Shown piece by piece: positions 24,553 to 35,166 of a stretch of 64,000 nucleotides of DNA; position 1 is the stretch's first letter, and each line of letters starts with the position of its first letter. The notes under the pieces are model-generated. The model did not search any database. It was not told the origin of the DNA and saw nothing but the letters and a program-made list of their open reading frames with translations. The stretch lies in assembly GCF_002078875.1 (NCBI RefSeq), contig NC_034412.1:80493575-80557574 (forward strand), given 5' to 3'. The position numbers were made by a program, and so were the translations under genes. Origin of the DNA: Numida meleagris (Eukaryota > Chordata > Aves > Galliformes > Numididae).

Positions 24553-27141
24553 GTTGTTTAATGCTTTTTACATCTTGAAAATCAGAATATGAGTGAGCCT
24601 TTTCTCTCCACAGCAGATGGGCTTTTGGTCTTTCCATGGTAAACTGCCACCTCTCGATCCCAAAATGTTGAAAAGCATCATGTATACAGCACCAAGCAAT
24701 GAAGGAAAGAGCTCTTAGAAAATAAAGATTTTTTTTTTCTGTAGAAAATGTTAAAATTTGAGTTCAAAAGTGAGATTTCTGATCAGTAAGTCTATTTCTA
24801 AAAAATTGTGGCTTTCAATCAAGACATTTTTTACCTGGCTCTAATAAGAACCACAGTTCTCTATGAGACACCCATCTCAGCTCAGGAAAGCAGCTGCAGT
24901 TTTCAACTGACGTTAGAAGAGAGACTGTCTTTATCTTACAGGGGTGCTATGTAAGGTCCTGGAAACTCGTCATGGTGCTCTCCCGCTCAGCCCTCATCCC
25001 CTCGGCATTTTGGGAGCGCCTGCAGAGATAGACTCTGCACCATACGTAAGGGCTCAAATCCAGAAGAGCATTTAATTCAAGTGTGTGAATAATCCCAGTG
25101 AAGTAATTTAAAGTAATCGTATGCTTAAAGTTAAGTGTGTGCTTAAAAGCTTCGCTAGGCTGGGGCACTGCATGCCCCCCGAGACCGCATCACAGCATCA
25201 CCCCCATGACGAAGGGAAGGGCTGCACCAAGGGGCATCGCCTCCCATGGCTTTGGAGCTCAAATTCGTACCATTTATCTTGCTGCGTTAAATACCACAAA
25301 AATATGGAAAAAAAGATTCTCAAGAGGTTAAGAAATATACAATGTGAAGGATATACTAAGTGAAAATTGCAAATACAGCGCTGTTACAAAAAACTAATTA
25401 AAAAAATTATTAATGCTAAAAGCAAATATGTTCTGTGTTACACAAGTGTATGCCTGGGACTAAGCCTGCTAACAGAACTGCAAGACACAGAAACAGTGAA
25501 AATCCCTGTACGTTACTGAACTGCTAGAGTGGAAAAACTAAACGTTCTATTTTCTCTTTTTTCTCTGTCCACGTGCAGTCAGTCTGTTCTAAAGACCATC
25601 CTACTTTTGTTGTAATGGTTTATGTTCCTTGGGTTTGGTTTTGGTTGCGATTTTTGAGAAAGCAAATGCCCTGGATACCGTTTGACAAAGGATGTTGTCA
25701 AATAGATAATATACATCGCATTTAGAAGCTGATAAAAGGGATATAGATTTCCCTTGCTCTGCTGCAGTGTTGATGATGCTTCAGAAAATGTAATATAAAG
25801 GGATTTTATGTCTTTTTATAATTTTAGCTATTTAGACCACTATCAAAACCTATTTTTGAATGAGTATCTATGTGTCAGGAATGTGTGTGATACTACCTCC
25901 TGCTCTATCTTCCCTGTACTGCAAGAGAAATATGCTGTGCTATACCACAGCTTATGGACTATGTTTATGAAATGCTGGGTTTTGACTTCTTAATTCAGTA
26001 TCAATTGTCCATTCAATTTCAAAATATAAGCAAGTTCTGTTTACCGAATTTCATATTGGGTGGACGTTGTGGTATATGCTGAGTGTATTTATGGTTTAAA
26101 AGAATGATGATTCAGCAAACTTACTGCATAATAATCCTTACTTCACCGTTATACTGTAAGTGGTTAAAGCCAAGTGTACATGAATATATAATGCGTTCCT
26201 CCAGTTTTGCAGCATGGTAATACATTATACTGGTGAGCTACCGAGACATTTATTCCAAAGGAAATGCAGAGAGTGATTTAGAAATGCCAATAACAATAAT
26301 GCAATTACAGCTGCAAAACATCTTAGTTGACCAAACAAATCTTTTCTAAACGCACCTAGAATATTTCTTTAGCACATTTAATTAAGTATATTTTCAGCAT
26401 ATTTAATTTAGGACCCAATTAAGCACCAAAAGCATAGAGGTATAAAATACAGCGCTGCCTTCCAGGCACTCCTGCTTACATTCAGCAACAGTTGTATTTG
26501 GAGCTATAGTGCTGCTGCAAAGATGGGAAAGACAATACAAGCACAAGTGGCCATATTGTAAACTGGCACTGGTATCTACAATAATTATAGCAATCATTCA
26601 AATGTTCCAGCAGTCGATACAGCTGAACTTCAGACAGGTTGCAGCTCTTAATTTATTAATGCAATATTTTTACTTTATGAATTTCTCAAGTCAATCTCTT
26701 TACTTATATGTATGCAATTAGTTGCGTTAGGTTCTCTCCAACTTAGCAGGAATGGATCTTAGTACAGTATTTACAACCATCTTTGAACCTCTGGTTTGTA
26801 TATCAAGGTGTCAAGACGTCTTAGAGGCAAAGAGCAGAACGCATGCAGTGGAAGTGACAGTGACATGAAGTTACATCGCTCCAAACAGTAAATCATGATG
26901 CTGAGAAAGCGGAAGACGTTGACAATAAGGTCTAAACAGAAGGGCACTTTGACCTACAGCATAATACCAGATTAATGACCAGCTGAGACTAACTGGCCCT
27001 ATATCCAGTGCTGACAAAAGGCTGCTGTTGGTATGCCCAGCTCCTGCCCCATGGCAAGGTGAGCGGCATGCCTGCAGGTGGCTGCCGCACTGCTGCTTCT
27101 CCCTCTGTGGGATGAGGGCAGTTGTGGGTAGGGCTCCTCCG

Positions 27142-27361
27142 ACATGGAATCATGGCATGGCTGAGGTTGGCAGGGACCTCTGGGTCCATCTGGTACAGCC
27201 CCTGCTCAAGCAGGAATACCCAGAGCAGGGTGCCCAGGACCACCGCTAGGCTGAACAGCCCCAGCTCGCAGCCTTTGCTCACAGGAGAGATGCCCCATTC
27301 CATCACTTTGTGACCCTTCACTAAACACCCCAGTATGTCCATGTCTCTCTTCTACTGGGAA
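27142..27361 (-). mobile_element. CR1 LINE 3' end, antisense, internally deleted
   Basis: ACATGGAATCATGGCATGGC, GAGGTTGGCAGGGACCTCTG and GGTCCATCTGGTACAGCCCC, then CAGAGCAGGGTGCCCAGGAC, are the complement of the CR1 3' end. The block normally covering the middle of this region is missing. The match resumes at AGGCTGAACAGCCCCAGCTC, then GGAGAGATGCCCCATTCCAT and TGACCCTTCACT. It is an old, inactive copy running right to left. Confidence 0.9.
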
Positions 27362-29061
27362 GCATGTGTTTTCCCAGCTAAGAGGCAGTTTTCCTGTGTT
27401 TCTATCAGAGGCATTTGCACATGTGCCAGGAAATCCCTTGTCACCCTCTGTAAAGAGAAGCAGCCCTGGCAGCCGTCACTGCGTGTTTGTTGGGCTGCAC
27501 TCACATATGGAGCTATACTCACATGTGGAGCAGCTCCTTGGACGTGGGGATTTTCAAAGCTTCATCTGCCCCTGACGTAGCTGTGGCTATTAAAGCTATC
27601 AGTTTTCTCACTCTGCCCTTGATCTGGTGTAAAACTTTATATCGGGGTTGCAGAAACAAGGTGTCTTTGTGGCTGGTAATGCCTGCTGCAGTAAGTACCA
27701 TTTAGTACTGATGTGAGGGTTATTGCTTGAGTACCGCATCCTGCAGTGATGTCTTGCATGAGTACCATAATTTATGTGTTTTTAGGATTGGCGTATGGCA
27801 CATTTCTCTGAGGTTGTTTAGTCTCTGACTGACTGTCCCTGTTAGACCAGCTCTTAAACTCTGGTGCACCCTTGAAGTTCAGGTTAGGCAAACAACAGAA
27901 AAAATGCTAAAAGGAAAAAATCTCTGAATGTCTTGTAAAGGATTTCTTGCCCTTGAAAAATGGATAGGTTGTCCTTTAACCTCGTGGCACCTCTTCCAGC
28001 TGTCAGTCATACTGTGAACTTTTGAGACTTGTGAAGTATGATACGGAGAAACAAAATGGTATCTGCTCGTTCAAAATGGTGAGTATTGGATTAATCTCTT
28101 GAAGCATGTTGATAACAGATGGAATAAAAGATCACATAGCACAGCTCACGTAGGCTAAGGTTAACCCCAATGTCCTAGTCAGTGTCCATTTTCTTGTTTA
28201 ATGCCATTGCTAATTAGCTGGCACGAGTGCTTGTAGCCTTCTGTGGGGTGTTGCTGAGAGCCTGCTGACTGCTGGCATGCCTGGAGGCAAGCTCTACCTG
28301 GACTGCAGCACTTGGGTTCAGCTTAGTGTTGTGCTCTGGGCCATTACCAATGGGGTGGAGGAAGAATTGCTGCAAATGCTGTTGTATTTAGTCATTTCAG
28401 TCCTGTCGCTGTGTCTGCCTGCATGTGGGAGGCTCAGTTGGCTCATCAGGAGGTTAGGGAGCTGCTGTGCTTGTGGTGTCCGTGCCCACTCGTCTGGCAG
28501 CAGCAGCAGCACTGATCAGATCTCACTTGGATACAGCAGCTAACTTGGAGGTGCTGGTCGGTTCCCTAAGTTTCCCTCTACATTTCCCCTTTCATGCAGG
28601 TGTTTATCAGGGCTCAGAAGACGAGCTGCAGGCACCAAGCCCTTCCTTTGGTATGCACAGGAGGGTGGTATTTCATGGGAGGTGCAGCTGTGGTTTAATT
28701 GCGTTATATTCCATAGTAAACTTTTTCATCTGAAGTTACATTTAGGTTCAGGGTAAAGTGATTTTCTTCCTTTCTTCCTTTTTCTTCCTAAATGAAGAAA
28801 TGATTATACCTTTTATTATGCAATAGAGTGTTCTAGCTCCCTGTCTTTGTTTGTCTAAATACTTACATTTTGATATATGTATATGGATTTATTTTGACTC
28901 AGCAAGTGCCAAACACATTTATGATTCTATGTACCCAAGAGTAACAGCAGCATCCTATACATACATCCCATACTTCTTCTGCTTATGCTGTTTCAGTGGC
29001 GTATTTAGTGAAATGAGACCCCATCAGAAATACTATGCACAGTTCAGCCGTACGCACAAAT
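27362..29061. other. Intergenic DNA, nothing recognised
   Basis: Unique sequence. A short (CAG)n run near 28497-28511 is the only simple repeat. No gene is recognised. Confidence 0.5.
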
Positions 29062-29560
29062 GATAAATTCCGTTTGGAGCAGGTGCAGGGAATGGCTGCT
29101 GAGAAGATCAGAGGACTGGAGAGCCTATCCTGTGAGCGGAGGCTTAAAGAGCTTGGCTTGGGCAGCCCAGAAGAACAAAGGCAGAAAGAGGATACGGTTG
29201 CTTACCATAAATACTTAAACACCAGGGAGGGAAAGGGCTATTCAAGCTATGAGACGGTGTTGACACAAGAATAAATAGGTGTGAACTAGCCACAAGCACA
29301 GGTAGGCTGAAAATTAGAGGCAGAAGATTTGACCACAAAAAGGTTCAGGAAGAGCTTGCTGCTGAGGGTGGCAGGGGAAGGAAAATATCTCCCAGCGGCT
29401 GGTGATCAGTTTATAAAAGGGGCTGCAACGCATTGGAGCCTGTGACACCAGGGGCCTGGATTTGACGGCTGAGAAGATCATTTCCATTCTTGAGTCCCTG
29501 TTCAGTGGGAGGTTTGTCTTGTGCAGATATGATGGCAGGGCTCCTTTCCCACTTTCCCAT
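29062..29560 (+). mobile_element. Ancient CR1 LINE 3' region, sense
   Basis: AAGATCAGAGGACTGGAGAG, GTGAGCGGAGGCTTAAAGAG and CTTGGCTTGGGCAGCCCAGA begin an unmistakable CR1 block. It continues in the style of the old amniote CR1 rather than the young galliform type: GAGACGGTGTTGACACAAGA, ATAAATAGGTGTGAACTAGC, GTAGGCTGAAAATTAGAGGC, then AAATATCTCCCAGCGGCTGG. The last 100 bp, ending around ATATGATGGCAGGGCTCC, decay towards the family's DNA end. The copy is heavily diverged, and the coordinates of its right end are approximate. Confidence 0.85.
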
Positions 29561-32086
29561 CTAAGAGGGGCAGATACCAGGCTGGGACTTGCTTTTCTCT
29601 CTGAGCATCACGCTGCCGATTTAGAATCAGGACTTAAAAGAAGATCCAGGAATAAATAACTCTGTGATCTTTCAGAGAAATTTTTATTTTCATCTGTATT
29701 TCCTTCCTCACGTGTATGATGTGGTGAGAGTTTGCTCCTTTGTACACGAGCGTTATTTTTTCTGTCAGCTTTTTTGGCGTGTGAAACTAGGAAAGAAATT
29801 GTCCTAGCATTAGAGACCCAGGGACTGGGAAACACTCCTGCTCTCTACGTGGAGTAGTACAAGGCAATTCTTCAACCTGAAGGGACTATAGAAGGCAACA
29901 CATTATGTTGGCAATTGTTGCAGGGAACGCTGCATCGTCTGGCAAGAGGCTCAGCTTGATGTGGACAAAAAGTGAATTTCTCCTTTGTGCCTACATCCTT
30001 AGCTCCCTCATGATGAAAATAGAACCTGCTTTAATCTTCCTGAGGCTGACGGAAAGATACCGCGCAGACTGCAAGTCAGCAGTTGCCCACACAATTGTTT
30101 GGCAAAATCTATTTTTAAAAGTCCATAAATTCCCCAACTAGACAAACTGGGATCTAACAAAAAAATATAGTCACTAATGCACTATCCTTTTAAAGAAAGA
30201 CAATACTCTCCTCTTTCCTCCATCTCTCCTGGGAAAAACCTGCATATTTTAAAATGGAAATGCAGTGTGCCTCTGAAGAAAGCCTCCTTGCGACAGCTGA
30301 ATCCTGCTCCTTGGCCGTGGCACCACAAGTGCTTTTCTTGTAGACCCGTTGGAGGCGGAAGGAGTGAGGTGAGGGAGATGCTCTGTGGCACCAGGAGGGT
30401 GGAGGAGCAGGGCTGCCAGCAGTGCTCGGCACCTCTGCGGCACATGTGGGCGTGTGTCTGCACGGCTGGAGATGTCGACGTGGAAACTGAGTTATGCCTC
30501 TTCTTGGTTTCCCTTCCCCTGTGCATCCCCTTCTTCCCCTGCTCAGTCAAGTGAGCGACGTGGGAAGCTTTTGCTGACTGTGGAGTCAGCCTCGTCATTT
30601 TTTTTTTTTTTTCACTTATTAAAGTTACAGACTCAGGATGAGTTAAAATTGCCTGTCCCTAGCGATGTTCAAAAAAAACCTTAAAGACGTGAGAACACGC
30701 TGCACACATGAGTCACCTACACTAAGTACCCTTTAAAAATACAGCCTTGGGCTTTGATGTACAGGCTTGTATTATTTTGCCTATATTTTAAATCATTCAT
30801 AAGTGGTTTTCAGGCTGACCTGCTGGTCTTTTATGCAGAAAATTGTACAGATTACCTGAAGTGAAGCTGTAGTACAGGAGTTTATTTAACTGTGTAGCTT
30901 TACTTTTAAGAATTTCATATGTGAAAGGGTTATTTGTGCATGAATGAGCTTGCACTCCAAACATAAATTGTTTATGTAAATACTCAAATCTTACCGTAAA
31001 TCTTCAGTGAGGAAACCTCCTTCTTGAATTAACCCAGCCCCCCATAAAAAACTAAAACCAACAGCCTCAAATGAGAAGTGATTATGATAGAATTATGGTT
31101 TTCAATGTGTATTATTATATGTGCCTACATTTAGATTCCCAAAGGGACCAATTTACTAATATTAAGTATTCTTGCAATAAATGGGATGTGGTAAAGACAG
31201 AGCTGCATATCTTTCTTTTAAAAAAATACAACAACCTTAGAGTTGAATTTCAAATGAATAATAGTAGCATTGGAGTTCCAAATGAGTGAGACTTTGTCCT
31301 AAATCTCTTATTAATTACGAATTATCATAAGGCAAAATATCTGCATTAATTTGCCAAAGGCAGAATAAAGATTGGTGTATTGCAGTACTCGCAAACTTAT
31401 TCTGGTGCTGCTGCAATGCACAAAACTTCTAATAAATTGGGAAAAATGATGAATTTGACAACAGGCAATTAATGCTAATCTTTCCCTTTGCAGGGGTACA
31501 TTTTATGCTGGTGTTGTAAGAGCAGAATTATTAGCTTTTCTACTCTGCTTTCAGCCATACTGCATGCAGCATTCTGCAGTATGTTGTAGTAGTCTGTAAA
31601 ATGCCTCCTCAAAACAGTCATTGTGGCTCACAAATGGCAGGAAGCTGAATTTGGAGAAAATCCTAGAGACAGCAGACAGTATGACTGCTTGACTACTTCT
31701 GCCACTCCCTTCGTAAACTCATTGTCTTCAGCACTGAGAAGATGCTTTTAGAATAGGTTGTACTGTATTCTTGAGAAGCTCATTGTTGTGAGCCTGAAAT
31801 TTAGATGGATGTGATTCATTTACTAAGGAAAAGAGCTAAACTCTTACTGAAGTAAATAGCATTTTTTATAAAGCTAATTATTCTATTTTTTGTTCATAGA
31901 TAATGAAAATCATGTTAAAGCATTGTAGAAAAAAAAAAAAAAACAACTATGTTTTCTTGCGGTGATAATGGTGTCCAGATAGAAAATTCCCATTCTTCTG
32001 AATTCTGAGTGCATGTAATGCAGCATGGGACACATTCAGCATATTTGTTAAAGTCTCTGGGTGCAGAGCTGACATGTGTCATGGTT
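29561..32086. other. Intergenic DNA, nothing recognised
   Basis: Unique sequence with a T run at about 30599-30612 and an A run at about 31929-31943. Opposed open frames near 30180-30600 are shadows of each other without support. Confidence 0.5.
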
Positions 32087-32195
32087 TAGAGGGAGGTGTC
32101 TCTGGTCTAGAGGGAGCTGTCCCTGCCTTTAGCAGGGGGACTGGAACAAGATGATCTTAAAGTTCCCTTCCAACCCAAACCATTCTATGCTTCTA
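32087..32195 (+). mobile_element. CR1 LINE 3' end, sense
   Basis: GTCTAGAGGGAGCTGTCCCT, AGCAGGGGGACTGGAACAAG, ATGATCTTAAAGTTCCCTTC and CAACCCAAACCATTCTATGC form a CR1 tail of about 110 bp. TAGAGGGAG(G/C)TGTC occurs twice, 21 bp apart, so this copy also carries a short internal tandem duplication. Confidence 0.93.
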
Positions 32196-32420
32196 GTAAA
32201 TATCTGAATGTGTCTGTATGCACTGTGAGTGAGGATTTCATTTTTAAAAGTCCCTATTGTTCCTATTTTTAATTTCTGAGCTGTTTCCTATTGTAATGGG
32301 ACCAGGCACATGGGACACTATAATAACATGCAGATAATGAATATTTGTAACTTTAGTTTAATTTCTATTGCCAGTTCAGTCCAGTTGGCAGAAGAGAAGA
32401 TATGCATCCATAATTATTGT
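32196..32420. other. Intergenic DNA, nothing recognised
   Basis: Short unique AT-rich stretch leading into the pyrimidine satellite. Confidence 0.5.
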
Positions 32421-32469
32421 CTTCCCTTCCCTTCCCTTCCCTTCCCTTCCCTTCCCTTCCCTTCCCTTC
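32421..32469. repeat. (CTTCC)n satellite, left edge
   Basis: About ten perfect copies of a 5-bp CTTCC unit run straight into the assembly gap, so the true array length is unknown. The polypurine/polypyrimidine strand asymmetry favours triplex formation and is a common cause of sequencing failure. Confidence 0.97.
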
Positions 32470-32699
32470 NNNNNNNNNNNNNNNNNNNNNNNNNNNNNNN
32501 NNNNNNNNNNNNNNNNNNNNNNNNNNNNNNNNNNNNNNNNNNNNNNNNNNNNNNNNNNNNNNNNNNNNNNNNNNNNNNNNNNNNNNNNNNNNNNNNNNNN
32601 NNNNNNNNNNNNNNNNNNNNNNNNNNNNNNNNNNNNNNNNNNNNNNNNNNNNNNNNNNNNNNNNNNNNNNNNNNNNNNNNNNNNNNNNNNNNNNNNNNN
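32470..32699. other. Assembly gap (230 N)
   Basis: A run of 230 undetermined bases inside a pyrimidine-rich satellite. Open frames reported across it are artefacts. The gap size may be only an estimate. Confidence 1.
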
Positions 32700-32787
32700 C
32701 TCCTCTCTTTCCTCTCTGTCTTGCTCTCCTTTCTTTACTTCTTTCCCTCCTTATTTCTCCCATTTCATTCTCTCTCTATTTCTTCTT
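32700..32787. repeat. Pyrimidine-rich tract, right edge of the satellite
   Basis: C/T-rich sequence of CTCTCTTTCC and TTTCTTC type, less regular than the left edge. It is probably the decayed right end of the same array, or a neighbouring low-complexity tract. Confidence 0.85.
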
Positions 32788-35131
32788 TGAGTTTGAAGTG
32801 TTTGAGGTGTGAAATATTTAGTAAACAAATCCTCATAAGCAGGTCATGTTTTTTTTCTTTGTTTATATGTAGATACAACTGCATAATGATAAGTAACACT
32901 GAGTGACAAAACACATTACTTCCTGACCTGGGAGATGTAGAATTACCAGAAGAAACAGTCTTATTGTTACGAGTGGAGGTTAAGAATGTGGTTTCACGTT
33001 ATTGTCATGCTCTGTCTTGAAGTTAATTTCAAAACTAATTGTAGTGCTTGCTTCTGCTATTCCTTTTCTTACTCACTAATCTAGCTGCACATCTTTTGTG
33101 TGTTTATAGCTACATACGCATTCTTCCTTTTCCTATCCCACCAAAGACCTCCACCAAAAGCCAGGTCCCCTTCACTAGATGGAGTGTCAGTATGCCAGAG
33201 GCCTGATGACACTTGCGTACTGCTTACATCTCCAGTTTCAGTTGAAGAAAGAGTAGCTATTCACATTTGCTTGTACAACTTTATGTCTCTGTAAAACAGT
33301 TGCTTGTGTTATCTTGTTTTGTGTATAAGACATGAAATGATTCAAATAACGCTGTACTCCCTTTGTCCAGTGGGCACTGGGCTCCAAATCGTGGCCTAAA
33401 TAGCTGAGCTGGACCCAGAGAATCTTGGCGTGAACAGTGAGAAGAAGAAACTGCTTGTTGCAGTCTGGAAAGAAGGAAAAATTCTAGATGAGATTTCAGA
33501 TGCAGTTGCTTGGTTTCTGGGATGCTTGCAGGTTTCTATACAGGTAAATGTACAAGTTCTCATGAGCCTAAACAGGCATGTAAGTACCCCTACGGTGTAT
33601 TACTGGTGATTTCCATGGTGTGCAAGACAGCACACAGATCTCCACCAACATCCTGTTGGATTCCGATGTGTGAAGTCAACTGGCAAGCTCCATATAGGAT
33701 GATAACAGTTCTGCTGGGACAATTGCAAGTATGAGATGGTCCTTAGAAAGGGGCCCTCTTTAAGCCCAAGTAGTCCCTTAGACCACAAGCTTCTTGGAGG
33801 AATACTCTAGGCAGGAGTTCTTTTCAGTGAGGAAATAGGAAGATTTTAAAGGTGGAAGATGCAGACACAGCTGATTAGGTCTTCCTAGATGAGTAGTTCT
33901 CACAGTGCATGGAAGTGACTGTGGGAGGAGAATAGAGGTTGCTGTAGCAAATCAGAATGTTTCTCTGCCAGCAGCTAAATCCCATATGGGAGCATCAGCT
34001 GCACTTCCAGACAGGAGCTGAGTCCTGTGGCTGCTGGAGAGATAGTGTTAGTTCCAGCCTCAAGATTGCTGAAACTCCCCACCGGGCTTTCCAGCCATGA
34101 ATAAATCTGTTATTCCCTGACACAAACTGCTGAAGCTGGGTCTTCCCATCTGCACAGTGCCCCTTTTTCTCCTGAACAGAAATAAGGCATCTCTTGCCTT
34201 CCAGAGCTCCTATGGTTCTAGCAGGAGCTGGTATTTTCCATTGGATTAGGTTCTATGAGCTTTGCATATTCTTTTTGCCATACTTCCCTCTGCAGAACTG
34301 CAGAGGAGATGGGGGACCTTGCTTCTGCCTGGTCTTGGTGTACATATAGTCGGTTCCAGAACTGTTTCTTGAGTTTTCACCCGCAATGTTACTTCGCATT
34401 TGTTAGCACTCTATCATTTGTGCTGCATCTTAAAAATCACTGCAGTGCTGGCTGTGAAGGTGCCCCATAGACGTTGATACTGCAATTTTTAAGGAGCAAA
34501 GATCATTACATTTTTAAATGTTCATTTAGGATTCTGATTTAAAGCCAGAAAAAAAATACAAAAGAATCCAAGTTAAAGCAGGAATAGTTCCATGCTAGAA
34601 TAGCTGCAAAGAATAAATCATACATTTAGTTACATTTGATTGAGAGAGTTTATTGCTCATGTGGGCAAAATGTGTAGCCCCAGGCAATGCATGGGTAGTG
34701 ACTGTGCAAGCATGCCATGTGTAGCCATGCCAGCATACCCAAACCCCCTGGTACCTCAGCATTCACTGTCCTGAGTAGGAATTGGAGGTCATGCCAGATT
34801 GTGTTGCAGTGCAGTGAAGTGGACTAGAAAGAGGCCACCCACCTCATTTGCACTTGTGACTTAAAGTAATCGGTGCTTGAATGTCAGTGAGTGGCGATAA
34901 AAGGCTAATTTACTAACCCCCAGTGCTGTGCGCGCCCCTTTTCTGCACGTGTGGTGGAGATCGTAAAGTCTGTAAGATTGCCCATGGTACTGGGGCTTCT
35001 GATAGCTTGAGCCTTCATGTTATTTTTATGTCTTTTTTATTTTATTTTTTTGTAAATTTAATCTTGTATGCTCCAGTTGAGCTACATTAGTGGATTAGAA
35101 TACAGTATGATCTTAGGAGAATTCCACTACA

Positions 35132-35166
35132 ATAGATAGATGGTTGGATGGACGGACAGACAGATG
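35132..35166. repeat. Imperfect (GATA/GATG/GACA)n tetranucleotide repeat
   Basis: ATAGATAGATGGTTGGATGG followed by ACGGACAGACAGATG. A short degenerate tetranucleotide array. Confidence 0.8.

Larger units (their letters stand above)
22911..27141. other. Intergenic DNA, AT-rich
   Basis: No gene is recognised. It contains a TAA microsatellite and a C/T tract, listed separately, and long AT-rich stretches (23340-23780, 26000-26430) of unique sequence. Confidence 0.5.

Noticed and set aside
32310..32906. Long open frames crossing 32470-32699
   Set aside because: They run through 230 undetermined bases and a CTTCC array, so there is no coding evidence.
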